Notes under the pieces: generated by a model
Told to the model about the DNA's origin: nothing
The model's input: only the letters and a program-made list of their open reading frames with translations
Databases searched by the model: none
Translations under genes and position numbers: made by a program
Part shown: positions 1 through 12,371 of the stretch, in pieces
Layout: each line of letters opens with the position of its first letter
Numbering within the stretch: the first letter of the stretch is position 1
Source of the DNA: Pleurodeles waltl
Lineage: Eukaryota; Chordata; Amphibia; Caudata; Salamandridae
Direction of reading: 5' to 3'
DNA length: 64,000 nt
Assembly: GCF_031143425.1 (NCBI RefSeq)
Contig: NC_090451.1
Location: 353,532,339-353,596,338, forward strand

Positions 1-625
1 TGGAATCATACTCTTTTGCAGGATGACTATGGGGAATACTGCTGCTGCCACCATGGGTATCTAAACCCAACTTCTGTCTTTCCCTCTCTATTTCTAAAGA
101 CTGTCTATCCAAATCCAGCTGTTGCTTCTTGAGCTTCAGTCTGGTTTGTTCCACTCTCAATCTATTGAGCTCCCTTTCTAACAATCTGTCATCAGGGTGG
201 GTGGGAGGGACATTTCTAGATACAGAGGTATGATGGGAATGAACAGAAGGAGACCTGTCCCTTACAGAGGGCACCCTAACAGCTTGGCTACCAGCATAAT
301 GTGAGATCACATCATCAGTATGGTGTGATTCAACCTCTGTACCAACTATGCTAGACTGTCTAGTAATGGGCAGGCTGAGAAGTTTCTTTCCTGAACCTTT
401 TCCTGGGGGAGTCCCTGGATCAGATTGAGAACCATTAGCTACTTTTTCTACAGATTGGGCACTTATGGCCTTATCCTGTACTCTAAGCATATTAATTAAC
501 AGTTCTAAGGAAGGATTCTTCCCTACACTCAAACCTCTCTCTATGCAGAGACTCCTTGCTCCTTTCCAGCTAAGGTGATCATATGCAAGTTTGGACAGTT
601 CAACATTTTTTCCTGTGCCAGACAT
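1..625 (-). CDS. gag: Gag N-terminal part, partial (runs off window)
   Basis: The start codon is the reverse-strand ATG at 625-623, followed by MSGTGKNVELSKLAYDHL, almost the same as the Gag of G (20486) and H (57311). The frame stays open to base 1, giving 208 codons. A SAP-like helix-loop-helix stretch (roughly residues 10-50, with ERGLSVGKNPSLELL) comes first. A Ser/Pro-rich linker follows, then a highly charged heptad-like segment (LLERELNRLRVEQTRLKL) that should form a coiled coil. The capsid, zinc knuckle and protease are outside the window. Gag would form the cytoplasmic virus-like particle that packages element RNA. The sequence is closer to G and H than to E. Confidence 0.85.
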   Translation of the reverse strand, partial: MSGTGKNVELSKLAYDHLSWKGARSLCIERGLSVGKNPSLELLINMLRVQDKAISAQSVEKVANGSQSDPGTPPGKGSGKKLLSLPITRQSSIVGTEVESHHTDDVISHYAGSQAVRVPSVRDRSPSVHSHHTSVSRNVPPTHPDDRLLERELNRLRVEQTRLKLKKQQLDLDRQSLEIERERQKLGLDTHGGSSSIPHSHPAKEYDS

Positions 626-872
626 TTTTTAGAGAGAGTTAAAGTGATAGAAAAAGAGAAAAAAGTTTTCAGAACTTTTTGGAAAGACAGAAAAAAACTT
701 TTTAAACTTTTAAGAACTTTTTGAAAGTTTAGAAGTACTTTTCAGCACTTAGAAAAGAGTGAAAAGAGGAAATGCAAAACTTTTTGGCTATGTGTATATA
801 CACTGACCTTGTTTTGTATATTTTTCTCTTATGAAAAGTACAATGACAAGAGTGGTAAGTAGTCTCAAAGCA
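626..872 (-). other. Untranslated leader of element A
   Basis: A/T-rich leader between PBS and gag. It holds many short AAAAGTT / AACTTTT blocks (plus strand 660-760), as do the leaders of C, D, E, G and H. No start codon in good context precedes the gag ATG. A packaging or structural role is possible but not shown. Confidence 0.6.
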
Positions 873-896
873 CTTATCCCACCACTGCACAACCAA
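873..896 (-). other. Primer-binding site of element A
   Basis: Directly inside the LTR, read on the minus strand: TTGGTTGTGCAGTGGTGGGA and then TAAG. TGG starts one base after the LTR, as expected for pairing with a tRNA CCA end. The GCAGYGGTGGGAT part fits the 3' arm of a leucine tRNA (inference). Confidence 0.6.
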
Positions 897-3800
897 TGTA
901 TGAGGCTGGACTGGCTTGTAGTGAGTACCAAGGGGTACTTGCACCTTGCACCAGGCCCAGTTATCCCTTATTAGTGTATAGGGTGTCTAGCAGCTTAGGC
1001 TGATAGATAATGGTAGCTTAGCAGAGCAGCTTAGGCTGAACTAGGAGACGTGTGAAGCTACCACAGTACCACTTAGTGTCATATGCACAATATCATAAGA
1101 AAACACAATACACAGTTATACTAAAAATAAAGGTACTTTATTTTTATGACAATATGCCAAAGTATCTTAGAGTGTACCCTCAGTGAGAGGATAGGAAATA
1201 TACACAAGATATATATACACAATAGCAAAAATATGCAGTATAGTCTTAGAAAACAGTGCAAACAATGTATAGTTACAATAGGATGCAATGGGGAAACATA
1301 GGGATAGGGGCAACACAAACCATATACTCCAAAAGTGGAATGCGAACCACGAATGGACCCCAAACCTATGTGACCTTGTAGAGGGTCGCTGGGACTATTA
1401 GAAAATAGTGAGAGTTAGAAAAATAACCCTCCCCAAGACCCTGAAAAGTGAGTGCAAAGTGCACTAAAGTTCCCCTAAGGACAAAAGAGTCGTGTTAGAG
1501 GAATAATGCAGGAAAGACACAAACCAGCAATGCAACAACTGTGGATTTCCAATCTAGGGTACCTGTGGAACAAGGGGACCAAGTCCAAAAGTCACAAGCA
1601 AGTCGGAGATGGGCAGATGCCCAGGAAATGCCAGCTGCGGGTGCAAAGAAGCTTCGACTGGACAGAAGAAGCTGAGATTTCTGCAGGAACGAAAAGGGCT
1701 AGAGACTTCCCCTTTGGTGGACGGATCCCTCTCGCCTTGGAGAGTCGTGCAGAAGTGTTTTCCCGCCGGAAGGACGGCAACAAGCCTTGCTACACGCAAA
1801 TTGTGCGTTTGGCGTTTTTGGACGCTGCTGGGGCCCAGGAGGGACCAGGAGGTCGCAAATTGGACCTGAAAAGAGAGGGGACGTCGAGCAAGACAAAGAG
1901 CCCTCACTGAAGCAGGTAGCACCCGGAGAAGTGCCAGAAACAGGCACTACAAGGATGCGTGAAACGGTGCTCGCCGAAGTTGCACAAAGGAGTCCCACGT
2001 CGCCGGAGACCAACTTAGAAAGTCGTGCAATGCAGGTTAGAGTGCCGTGGACCCAGGCTTGGCTGTGCACGAAGGATTTCCGCCGGAAGTGCACAGGGGC
2101 CGGAGAAGCTTGCAAAGTCGCGGTTCCCAGCAATGCAGCCCAGCGAGGTGAGGCAAGGACTTACCTCCACCAAACTTGGGCTGAAGAGTCACTGGACTGT
2201 GGGGGTCACTTGGACGGTGTCGCTGGATTCGAGGGACCTCGCTCGTCGTGCTGAGAGGAGACCCAAGGGACCGGAGATGCAGCTTTTTGGTGCCTGCGGT
2301 TGCAGGGGGACGATTCCGTCGACCCACGGGAGATTTCTTCGGAGCTTCTGGTGCAGAGAGGAGGCAGGCTACCCCCACAGCATGCACAAGCAGGAAAACA
2401 GTCGAGAAGGCGGCAGGATCAGCGTTACAGAGTTGCAGTAGTCGTCTTTGCTACTATGTTGCAGGTTTGCAGGCTTCCAGCGCGGTCAGCGGTCGATTCC
2501 TTATCAGAAGGTGAAGAGTGAGATGCAGAGGAACTCGGCTGAGCTCATGCATTCGTTATCTAAAGTTTCCCCAGAGACAGAGACCCTAAATAGCCAGAAA
2601 AGAGGGTTTGGCTACCTAGGAGAGAGGAAAGGCTACTAACACCTGAAGGAGCCTATCAGCAGGAGTCTCTGACGTCACCTGGTGGCACTGGCCACTCAGA
2701 GCAGTCCAGTGTGCCAGCAGCACCTCTGTTTCCAAGATGGCAGAGGTCTGGAGCACACTGGAGGAGCTCTGGACACCTCCCAGGGGAGGTGCAGGTCAGG
2801 GGAGTGGTCACTCCCCTTTCCTTTGTCCAGTTTCGCGCCAGAGCAGGGGCTAAGGGGTCCCTGAACCGGTGTAGACTGGCTTATGCAGAATTGGGCACAT
2901 CTGTGCCCAACAAAGCATTTCCAGAGGCTGGGGGAGGCTACTCCTCCCCTGCCTTCACACCATTTTCCAAAGGGAGAGGGTGTCACACCCTCTCTCAGAG
3001 GAAGTTCTTTGTTCTGCCATCCTGGGCCAGGCCTGGCTGGACCCCAGGAGGGCAGCTGCCTGTCTGAGGGGTTGGCAGCAGCAGCAGCTGCAGAGAAACC
3101 CCAGGAAGGGCAGTCTGGCAGTACCAGGGTCTGTGCTACAGACCACTGGGATCATGGAATTGTACCAACAATGCCAGGATGGCATAGAGGGGGCAATTCC
3201 ATGATCATAGACATGTTACATGGCCATATTCGGAGTTACCATGGTGAAGCTACATATAGGTAGTGACCTATATGTAGTGCACGCGTGTAATGGTGTCCCC
3301 GCACTCACAAAGTTCAGGGAATTGGCTCTGAACAATGTGGGGGCACCTTGGCTAGTGCCAGGGTGCCCTCACACTAAGTAACTTTGCACCTAACCTTTAC
3401 CAGGTAAAGGTTAGACATATAGGTGACTTATAAGTTACTTAAGTGCAGTGTAAAATGGCTGTGAAATAACGTGGACGTTATTTCACTCAGGCTGCAGTGG
3501 CAGGCCTGTGTAAGAATTGTCAGAGCTCCCTATGGGTGGCAAAAGAAATGCTGCAGCCCATAGGGATCTCCTGGAACCCCAATACCCTGGGTACCTCAGT
3601 ACCATATACTAGGGAATTATAAGGGTGTTCCAGTAAGCCAATGTAAATTGGTAAAAATGGTCACTAGCCTGTTAGTGACAATTTGAAAGTAATGAGAGAG
3701 CATCACCACTGAGGTTCTGGTTAGCAGAGCCTCAGTGAGACAGTTAGGCACCACACAGGGAACATATACATGCACACCTATGAGCACTGGGGCCCTGTGT

Positions 3801-4043
3801 GACAGGGTCCCAGTGACACATACATATAGGCCACAAACCTATGAGCACTGGGGTCCTGACTAGCAGGATCCCAGTGACACATAACAACCATACTGAAAAC
3901 ATGGTGTTTTCACTATGAGCACTGAGGCCTGGCTATCAGGTTCCCAGTGAGACAGTGAAAACAGTGACAAAACACCCTGACATACACTCACAAACAGGCC
4001 AAAAGTGGGGGTAACAAGGCTAGAAAGAGGCTACCTTCTCACA
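897..4043 (-). repeat. 5' LTR of element A (3147 bp, TGTGAG-head type)
   Basis: On the minus strand the LTR starts TGTGAGAAGGTAGCC and ends in CATACA beside the PBS. The usual end is CCTACA, so one end base has mutated. It contains the same internal landmarks as the other LTRs: hairpin modules near its start (about 3690-3960), an inverted repeat built on GAAATAACGT, a TGACGTCA site (2670-2677) and an AATAAA signal in its last quarter. The many overlapping open frames on both strands are by-products of its composition. Confidence 0.9.
2670..2677. promoter_or_regulatory. CRE-like site TGACGTCA in LTR of A
   Basis: Perfect palindromic TGACGTCA, the CREB/ATF consensus. It lies about 75 bp from an AAGATGG motif resembling a YY1 site (2735-2741). 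Both recur at the same place in the LTRs of E, G, H and the solo LTR. The function is inferred from the motif only. Confidence 0.5.
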
Positions 4044-4689
4044 ACGCTATACATAGGTAGTGACCTATGTATAGTGCACACATGTAATGGTATCCCCGCA
4101 CTCACAAAGTCCGGGGAATTTGCCCTGAACGATGTGGGGGCACCTTGGCTAGTGCCAGGGTGCCCACACACTAAGTAACTTGGCACCCAACCTTCACTAA
4201 GTGAAGGTTAGACATATAGGTGACTTTTTAAGTCACTTATGTGCAGTGAAAAATGGCTGTGAAATAACGTGGACGTTATTTCACTCAGGCTGCAGTGGCA
4301 GTCCTGTGTAAGAATTGTCTGAGCTCCCTATGGGTGGCAAAAGAAATGCTGCAGCCCGTAGGGATCTCCTGGAACCCCAATACCCTGGGTACCTAGGTAC
4401 CATATACAAAGGAATTATATGGGTGTACCAGTGTGCCAATGAGAATTGGTGAAATTGGTCACTAGCCTGCAGTGACAATTTTAGAAAGCAGAGAGAGTAT
4501 AAACACTGAGGTTCTGGTTAGCAGAGACTCAGTGATACAGTTAGGCACCACACAGGGAACACATACAGGGCCTACATTATGAGCACTGGGGTCCTGCCTA
4601 GCAGGATCCCAGTGACACAAGGGCAAAAACAAACATGCATACAGTGAAATATGGGGGTAACATGCCAGGCAAGATGGTACTTTCCTACA
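4044..4689 (-). repeat. Older LTR fragment, host of element A
   Basis: U3 end of a minus-strand LTR with the TGTAGGAAAG head (plus-strand end TTTCCTACA at 4681-4689). It shows the GAAATAACGT inverted repeat (4260-4283) and one complete hairpin module (CACTGGG...CCCAGTG, about 4583-4616). The remainder of this LTR should lie beyond the far end of element A, outside the window. Confidence 0.8.
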
Positions 4690-5364
4690 AGCACGCCATG
4701 GGGCAAGCTCGGTCGTTGGTAAGAAAAAAGAATACAGTATGACTAATAAAGAATAAATAGTAGAGGTGGGTGAGCAATTGAAAGGTCAATCCAGACACCT
4801 GGCTCTGGCTTAATTTGATGTATTTTTGTAACCTCAAGCCCAAAACGAGCCGAACTTTCATAAAAGGTGATGTGGCCTGGTGGCTACACTTGGCGGCCAT
4901 GTAACATGGGGAACGAGTTTTGTAACCCAGCCTCAGGTCAGCATCCAGGGACTCCCATGCAAGTCTTCTTTTGCGGAAAAACAAACATATAAGGTAATCT
5001 GTGCCTTTTGTCCTTGGTTTAAACTATGTAAATCTGCCAGAAGTAGAAAATCACCCAGGCTCTAATCTCACCCTCCAAGAATTAATAAAAATGCGTTAGC
5101 ATTTGAGCTCGAATTTCCTAGTGCGTTGTGCAGGGTTTGCATTACTTTTTTAAAGCAAACCTGATGCAAAGTGTTAGGTCGGGAGGTACTATCGAGCACT
5201 AATCAGTATTTGTGTTGGATGGTTTCCCAAATTAATGCAAAGTTGTGAAATGCTCAACTTTGTGTTACACTTCTTCACTCAGGCGTTCCATGCAGCGTGG
5301 TGCATGGGCATTTTCACCTATGTGTTATGAAACAAATCCCAATCTACAAACAATCGTAGGCAGG
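4690..5364. other. Stretch without recognisable feature
   Basis: A/T-rich DNA with no long open frame, no LTR landmark and no obvious terminal repeat. It may be old, heavily mutated repeat or true single-copy DNA. Confidence 0.4.
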
Positions 5365-6316
5365 TGTTAGAACTAACAGCCTTAGGACGGGACTCCCCCA
5401 ACTTTTTGCCTGCCTCCTTCGGTTTTTCTGACCCTGGTTTTGATGGTTTTAGGACTCTGCGCACTTTATCACTGCTGACCAGTGCTAAAGTGCATGTGCT
5501 CTCTCCCCTAAACATGGTATCATTGGCTTCTACCCAACTGGCATATTTATTTTACCTGTAAGTCCTTAGTAAAGTGCACAAGATGTGCTCCAGGACCTGT
5601 AAATTAAATGCTACTAGTGGATCTGCAGCACTGGTTGTGCCACCCACATAAGTAGCCTCTTAACCATGTCTCAGGCCTTCCACTGCAAGACCTGTGTGCA
5701 GTTTCACTGCCACTTCGACTTGTCATTTCAACCTAATTGCCAAGACTTAAACTCCCTTTTCTCTACTAAGTCACCCCTAAGGTAGGCCCTTGGGCAGGGT
5801 ACTATGTAAGTCAAAGGTAGGACATGTAATTATGTGTTTTACATGTCCTGGTAGTGAAAAACTCACAAATTTGTTTTCCACTACTGTGTGGCCTACTCCT
5901 CTCACAGGCCAGAATGGTAATAGAAAGTCCTAGTTACTAGTGAAGTTTGATTTAATATTACTATTTTAGAAAAGCCACTTTTAGAAAGTGGGCATTTCTC
6001 TGCACTTACTGCCATCTGTGCCTTACAGCCTGTCTCCAATCCACGTCTGGGTTGTTCTGGTTGACAGCTCCCCTTGTGCATTACACCCAGACAGCCATAA
6101 TCACAGGACTCTCTGGCACATCTGCATACTGAATGGGTTTCCCTGAGCAGGAAGGGTAGAGGGTCTCTCTCTTACAGTCCAAAGGCCAGTGGCCTGCCTT
6201 CACACAAAGGACAGATAACCCCCCCCCCACAGGGATCCTGGCAGACAGGGAAATATGTGCACTTCAAAATCACTCTATGAAGTTCCCCCCATTTCAAAGG
6301 CATTTTTGAGTGTATA
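5365..6316 (+). repeat. Fragment of a different repeat family, probably an LTR
   Basis: Starts TGTTAGAACTAACAGCC and is unlike the Gmr1-type LTRs around it. It has the low-coding, short-hairpin texture of a U3 region, and it is cut off at 6316 by the next LTR. No second copy occurs in this window, so the family call and the orientation are tentative. Confidence 0.4.
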
Positions 6317-8443
6317 TGTAGGAGGCTGGCCTGGTTTTGTTGTGGGTACCCTAGGTACTTACACCTTATACCAGGTCCATTTATCCCTTATTAGTGAAAT
6401 GTAGACTGTGTTCTAGCAGCTTAGGCCGTCTAGAGGTAGCTGTAGCAGAGCAGCTTAGGCTGAACTAGAGACCTGCAAAGCTCCTGCAATACCACTGTAG
6501 TTACACAGTACTTATACACAATAAAATACAATACTCAGTGTTACCAAAAATAAAGGTACTTTATTTTAGTGACACAAGGCCAAAAATATCTTAGAGGCAA
6601 TACTCCTTCTGGAGGTAAGTATTATACACAATACATACACTAGAGACCAAAATCAGGTAAGTAAATAGTCACAGAATAGTGCAAACAGTAGAAAATAGAA
6701 TAGAATGTAATAGGATGCAATAGGCCTAGTTGCAACACAAACCATATACGAAGAAAGTGGAATGCGAATCACAAATACCCCTCTAGGCAAGTGTAGTATG
6801 TAGAGGCGTGCTGGGAGTGTAGGAAAACACCAAAGGTAAGTAAAGTACCCCACCCCAGAGCCCAGTAAAGCAGGAGTAAAGTAAAGCAAGTTTCCTCAGG
6901 ACACACTACAAGTTGTGATAAGAGATTTTGTAAGAACCAAGCAAGACTGCAAGCAAGAAACAATGGATTCCTGGCCCTGAAGTCCAGTGGAGAGAGGAGA
7001 CCAAGTCCAGAAGTCGAAGAAGAGTCCAGGAAGGACAGGAGCCCCTGCCAACCTAGAAGATGGTGCAAAAGTGGATTCTCCAGTAAGAAGAAAAGTGCAG
7101 AAGAGCACCAAAGAAATTGGCTGCAGATTCCTGCTTGGTGCAGGTGATGTCCCACGTCGAGTTGTTGGATGCAGGCTGTTTGCGTCGCTGGATTCCGCCA
7201 ACAAGCCTTGGTTCAAGCAAGTATGCGGTTTGCATCAAAAAGGAGCTGTCTGGACCCAGGAGGGACCTGGGGGTCTCAACTCAGACTGAAGAGACAGAGG
7301 GGACTCTCATCACTTCAGAGAGCCCTCAGTAGACCAGGCAGCACCCACGGGAGTCCCAGTACACGGGGACAAAGAAGATGCAAAGTACGGTCATCGCAGC
7401 ACTACACAGGAAGGTCCTATGCCACTGAGGAACAATTCAGGGAGCTGTACGTCGCAGGATGGAGTGCTGGGGACCTGGGCTACACTGTGCACAAAGGATT
7501 CTTGGAAGAAGTGCACAGAAGCCCAAGGAGCTGGAGAAGATAAGGTGCACAGGAGTACTTTCGCAGCATGGGGAGGCAAGCTCTTGCCTCCACCAAATTT
7601 GAACAGCTGGACCTTTCGACAGTCTGGATCACTTCTGTCCACCACCTGTGTTCCAGGGAGCATGCTCATCATCAGGAGAGGAGTCCCAGAGTACCAGTCG
7701 TCATCGCAGAAGGGTGCCTGCAGAAGCAGTGAAGTGACTCTGTCACTCCACGGAAGATTCCTTCGGTTCTTCTGCTGCAGGGTGAAGACAGGCAGTCCTC
7801 AGAGTGTGCACACCTTGGAAACTGTTTCAAATGCTGGCTGGAGCTGAAGTTGCAAGTGATAGAAGTGGTCCTGGATACTTTGTTGCAGTTACAGCGGTTC
7901 CTGGAGCAGTTTGTTGTTGATCCGACGGTCAGAAGCTGAAGCTGAGGATTCCTGGAGGAGTCTTGCAAGCTGAATCTGAGGAAACACCCAGAGGAGAGAC
8001 CCTAAATAGCCCTGTGAGGGGTATTGGCTGCAGCCCGTAAGGATCTCCTGGAACCCCAATGCTCTGGGTAGCTAGGTACCATATACTAGGGACTTATAAG
8101 GGGGGTCCAGTGTGCCAATTAGAATTGCAATATGGAGTCACTAAACTATAGTGACAAATTTGGTAAGTAGAGGGAGCATATGCACTGGAGTTCTGGTTAG
8201 CAGAACTTCAGTGACACAGTTAAGCATACTGACAACACACTTAGGCCACAAACTATGAGCACTGGGGTCCTGGCTAGCAGGATCCCAGTGAGACAGGCAA
8301 AACACACTGACAAATAGGGTTTTAACTATGAGCACTGGGGTCTTGGCTAGCAGGATCCTAGTGAGACAGTAAAAACACACTGACAAACACTCACAAACAG
8401 ACCAAAAACAGGGTAACCATGCTAGAAAGAGGCTACTTTCTCA
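6317..8443 (-). repeat. Minus-strand LTR fragment (diverged, internally deleted)
   Basis: The left end TGTAGGAGGCTGGCCTGG is the reverse complement of the LTR 3' end, and the right end (GGCTACTTTCTCA) is the reverse complement of the TGTGAGAAAGTAGCC head. It is only 2.1 kb against the usual 3 kb: the segment holding the GAAATAACGT palindrome and the CRE is missing. Bases flanking the two ends (GTATA, CGCGC) do not match, so this is not a clean solo LTR. Confidence 0.75.
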
Positions 8444-8961
8444 CGCGCGAGCTTTGCGTGTGCCAAGGCTTGTTTGTGGACTCCAGTGACACAAACCAGA
8501 CTGCAGTCCTCCACACACTACACTTGCCTAAGTGGGAGACCGACTTTCACATTCCACTTTCTTAGTATATGGTGTGTGCATCCCCTAGGCCCATTTCTAA
8601 CTATTGTGATTTTCAGTCATTGCACTGTTTTTTCATACTAGTGTATATTATTTGTGTATTACTTACCTCCTAAGGGAGGATGGTCTCTATGGTATGTTTG
8701 TTATTTGCCTCACCAAAATAAAGAACCTTAATTTGGTAACACTGAGTATTTTTTTTCATGTGTGTGAGTACTGTGTGATTACAGTGGTGTTGCATGAGCT
8801 TTGCATGGTCTCCTAGATAAGCCTTGGCTGCTTAACCACAGCTACCTCTAGAGAGTCTGGCTTCTAGACACAGCCTACACTACACTAATAAGGGATAACT
8901 GGACCTGGTATAAGGTGTAAGTACCATAGGTACCCACTACACACCAGGCCAGCCTCCTACA
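8444..8961 (+). repeat. 3' remnant of the 5' LTR of element F
   Basis: Only the last ~520 bp remain. AATAAA lies at 8717-8722, and the end CAGCCTCCTACA is directly followed by the PBS. Its upstream part was lost at the junction with the minus LTR at 8443. Confidence 0.75.
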
Positions 8962-8983
8962 TTGGTGGTAGCAGTGGGATAAG
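8962..8983 (+). other. Primer-binding site of element F
   Basis: TTGGTGGTAGCAGTGGGATA immediately follows the LTR. It is closer than the younger elements to a simple complement of a leucine-tRNA 3' end, expected to be close to TGGTGGCAGCGGTGGGAT. The primer identity is an inference. Confidence 0.55.
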
Positions 8984-9147
8984 TACTTGCAATCGCCTTA
9001 TCACTATGTCATCTGGTGCTTTCTGCAAGAAAGACTACTCTATATCTAGAAATATACATTATACTTAGTACAGGAATGTAGTCTCTTACCTTCTTTTCTG
9101 TGAGACTACAGGTTAGGTACACCCTACACCACCCTAACACACACACC

Positions 9148-11265
9148 ATGTCTGCAGCTAGACCTAGCTCAGAGGTCATTAACTCTCCCTATGAGGGCAT
9201 GACCTTCAAGGAATTGAAGGGGCTGTTTTCAGAGAAGAAGCTAGACTTGGAGAAGAATCAAAATAAGAATTTCTTTTTGAGCCTTCTTCTCCAGGATGAC
9301 CAAGAAGATGCTGGTAGCCAGGAGAAGGAGGGAGACTCTAACCCCCTTGACTCAGAAGATAATCTTCCAGGTTCAGGGGAGGGTTCTTTCAAGGATCTTG
9401 TACCTAATAGACTAACTAATATAGCTGGTAGTTGAGGGGGAGTCACTCAGGTAGGACTCCCTTTGCACCCAGAGGACAGGTAGCTAGGATCACAAAGACT
9501 ATGGAAAGATCCACCTCAGCCCATTCCCCTGTCACTTCAGTGTCTGAGAGATCACACTGCACAACTCCAGGGGATGACTCTATAAATAGAGGGCTAAAAA
9601 AGCTGAGACTGGAGGAGGCCAGGCTGAGGCTGCAGTGGCAACAGCTAGCCCTAGATAGGGAGGCCTTGGCCGTGGAGAGGGAAAGACAAGGGTTGGGGTT
9701 TGCACCCCATGGTGGCAGCAGCAATAGCTTCAGGGATTATAGAGTCAAGGAGGACTCCATTGATTCCATAAACTTGCACCTAAATGTCCTCTCATACAAG
9801 GTGGGGGATGACATCTACAAGTAGTTTGCTGCACATGAGAGGGCCTCTAAAGGTCAGAGGGTTCCTCAAAGGCAGTGGACTGCTATTCTCTGGTTGTCCT
9901 TCTCTGAAAAGGGGAGGGGCATACTTCTCACTGTCAGAGAAGAGGGTGCAGACAACTACAGTATTTTAAAAACAGCTCTCATATAAGGTGTTGGTCCCAC
10001 CACTGAACAATATAGGATCACATTTAGGGAGACCAGAAAAGAGGCCTCACAGGATTGGGTTGTCTTCGTGGACTGTTCTGTCAAAGCTTTAGAAGTCTGG
10101 TTACATGGCAGCAAAGTGTCACACTGTGAGGGCTTGTATAATCTGTTATTGAGAGAGCATATTTTGAATAACTGTGTGTCTGACTTGTTGCACCAATACT
10201 TGAGACTCAGATCTGACCTCTCCCCAAGAATTGGGAAAGAAGGCAGGCAAATGGGTCAAAACAAGGGTGAGCAGAAGAGGTCATACAGTGAGTGACAAGG
10301 ACAAGAAGAAGGATGGTAAGTCACATGACAAAGGTGGGGACAAAGATAAAAACAAAGTCTTCATCGGGCCCACAAAACTTTTCTGGGGGTGGGTCTGAAC
10401 CCTCTTCTCATAACCATCAGAATAAAAAGCCTTGGTGGTATATTTGTAAAAACAAAGGCCATAGGGCGGGAGACAGCTCTTGCCCCAAGAAAAACACCAA
10501 ACCTCCCACCACCACTACCTCCACTGATACAACTAGTTCCCCTAGCAATAGCAGTGGTGGTGGGAAAACAAATACTACAAATAGTCAGTCCAGGGGTGTA
10601 GCAGGGCTCACTCTGGGAAATGTAGTGAGGGACGGTTAAGTTAGGGAAACCACTGAGGCTGTTTTGGTCTCTGATGGTGGCATTGACCTTGCCACCCTTG
10701 TTGCTTGTCCCCTTAATATGGATACGTACAAGCAACAACCCCTATGAATGGTGTTCAGGTTGAGGCCTACAGGGACACAGGTGCCAGTGTCACAATGGTG
10801 ATTGAAAAACTGGTGGCCCCTGAACAACACCTACTTGGTCATCAGTACCAAGTGACTGACGCCGTTACCAACACTTAGTCACCCCATGGCACTTGTTGAT
10901 CTCAACTTGGTGGGGGGTTACTGGTCCTAAAATAGTTGTAGTTATCACAGACCTACCTTTAGTGTCTACTAGGGAATTACTTGTAGAATTTAGCTTGGGC
11001 TGAAGTGAAGTTGGAGGCCCACGCAGCCATGCTGGGCATTCCTGGGCATATCTTTGCTTTAAACAGGGCTCAGGCCAAGAAGCAAAGAGAACAGGGAAAC
11101 TTGGCTCCTGGAATTATGGACCAAGACCTTCTCAAAAGCAGGAGTAGAAAGGGTAAGAAATTATCCACTATCCTTCCCTCCACTACGGATTCCCCCTTTG
11201 AGGAGGAGGAGTCAACTCCCTGGACAGAACCTACACCTGAAGAGCTCCAAGCTGAAACAGCTTAA
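9148..11265 (+). pseudogene. gag: Gag-protease of element F, broken
   Basis: The start ATG at 9148 (context CACACCATGT) opens a 96-codon frame with a SAP-like stretch (MTFKELKGLFSEKKLDLEKN), ending at 9435. Homology to G Gag then continues through several frames: a charged coiled-coil part near 9590-9690, a SCAN-like capsid part near 10015-10200, a zinc knuckle near 10430-10490 and a retropepsin DTGAS near 10771. The first zinc-knuckle Cys is Trp (WWYICKNKGH). Multiple stops and frameshifts mean no full Gag can be made. The piece at 11005-11265 is the linker between protease and integrase. Confidence 0.8.
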
Positions 11266-12371
11266 CTCTTAGGTGCAGGGGCCTGCCAGGGAGGAGTTAA
11301 GTGTGGCTCAACAGACTTGTCCCAGACTTAAGGGTTTGAGACAGCAAGCTGTCAAAGAAGAAGCAGGGGATATCAGTGGCACCCAAGGGGTGTACTGGGA
11401 GAACAATCTATTTTATTCAGAAGCAAGCGAACCCTAACATGGTGCCACCAAGAGAATGGTCATCCCTCTGCAATACAGAGAATTTTTGTTAACCTTGGCA
11501 CTTGATATTCCCCTTGCTGGACATCTGGGGCAAAGCAAGACCTGGGACAGACTGGTCCCTCACTTTCACTGGCCTCACATGTCAGAAGATACCAAGGAGT
11601 TTTGTCGCTCCTGTGTCACTTGTCAAGCCAGTGGCAAGACAGGTGGCACTCCAAAGGGCCCCTTAATTCCACTGCCAGTGGTTGGGGTACTCTTTGAAAG
11701 GGTAGGGGATGATTTTGTTGGCCCCCTTGACCCTCCTACAGCTTCTAGAAACAGATTTATTCTGGTGGTGGTGGACTATGCCACCTGGTATCCAGAAGCC
11801 ATAGCTCTTAGGACCACTACAGCACCTGCAGTGGCCAAAGCCCTACTGGGAATCTTTTCCAGGGTGTGTTTCCCAAAAGAGGTTGTATCAGACAGGGGTA
11901 GCAACTTCATGTCTGCATACTTAAAAGCAGTGTGGAAAGAGTGTGGTGTAACATATAAATTCACTACACCTTACCATCCCCAGACAAATGGGTTGGATGA
12001 GCATTTCAATTAAACACTCAAAGGCATGATAATGGGCCTCTCTGAAAAACTCAGGAGGAGGAGATGGGATGCCCTGTTACTATGTCTCCTCTGTGCTTAC
12101 GGTGAGGTACCCCAAAAAGGAGTGGGCTACATACAGCTCCTTTGAACTCCTCTTTGGTCACCCTGTTAGGGGTCCACAAGCACTTGTCAAGGAGGGTTGA
12201 GAGCAACCCCTGAAGCCCCCTAAACAAGATATAGTGGATTATGTGCTTGGCCTGAGATCCAGAATGGCTCAGTACATGAAGAAGGCCAGTAAGAACCTTC
12301 AAGCAAGCCAAGAATTGCAGAAGTAATGGCATGACCAGAAGGCTGTCCTGACAGTGTACCAACTAGGGTAC
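11266..12371 (+). pseudogene. pol: Integrase of element F, broken
   Basis: An open stretch at 11456-12013 covers the zinc-binding domain and catalytic core. The first zinc-binding His is Leu (LALDIPLAGHLG), while the second His and both Cys (FCRSCVTCQ) remain. The core shows Asp in VGDDFVGPL, Asp in SDRGSNF and Glu in GLDEHFN, the D,D-35-E set of retroviral integrases. A stop follows at 12011-12013. Frames with further stops run on to 12371, where a Harbinger element begins. About 220 bp that encode the integrase C-terminus in G are missing here. Confidence 0.8.

Larger units (their letters stand above)
1..4043 (-). mobile_element. LTR retrotransposon A (Gmr1-type Ty3/gypsy), 5' part
   Basis: Minus-strand element whose 5' LTR (897-4043), primer-binding site, leader and the first 208 codons of gag lie in the window; the rest runs off the left edge. 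The LTR outer end (CTCACA on the plus strand) sits inside an older LTR, so 4044-4048 (ACGCT) should be one copy of the target duplication, with its partner outside the window. The LTR head is the TGTGAGAAGG type found in the gag-only elements E and H, but the missing 3' half means it cannot be said whether A carries pol. Confidence 0.88.

Noticed and set aside
1121..1363. 80-codon hydrophobic frame near the LTR 3' part (MGSIRGSHSTF..., LLLCIYILCIFPIL), seen in every young LTR
   Set aside because: It spans the poly(A) signal region and is shifted and altered in the array LTRs (47415-47612, 53400-53610). It is better explained as T-rich non-coding sequence than as a membrane protein.
2696..3263. 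Recurring 60-140-codon frames on both strands in each LTR (for example those starting MTPSPFGKWCEG, MPAAPLFPRWQ, MQNWAHLCP)
   Set aside because: They overlap each other in several frames and on both strands, have no recognisable domain, and break in older LTRs. They recur because the LTRs are young copies of one GC-rich sequence.
4685..5065. Short frames in the non-LTR stretch (99 codons minus, 61 codons plus)
   Set aside because: No recognisable motif, no splice or promoter context, and lengths expected by chance in this composition.
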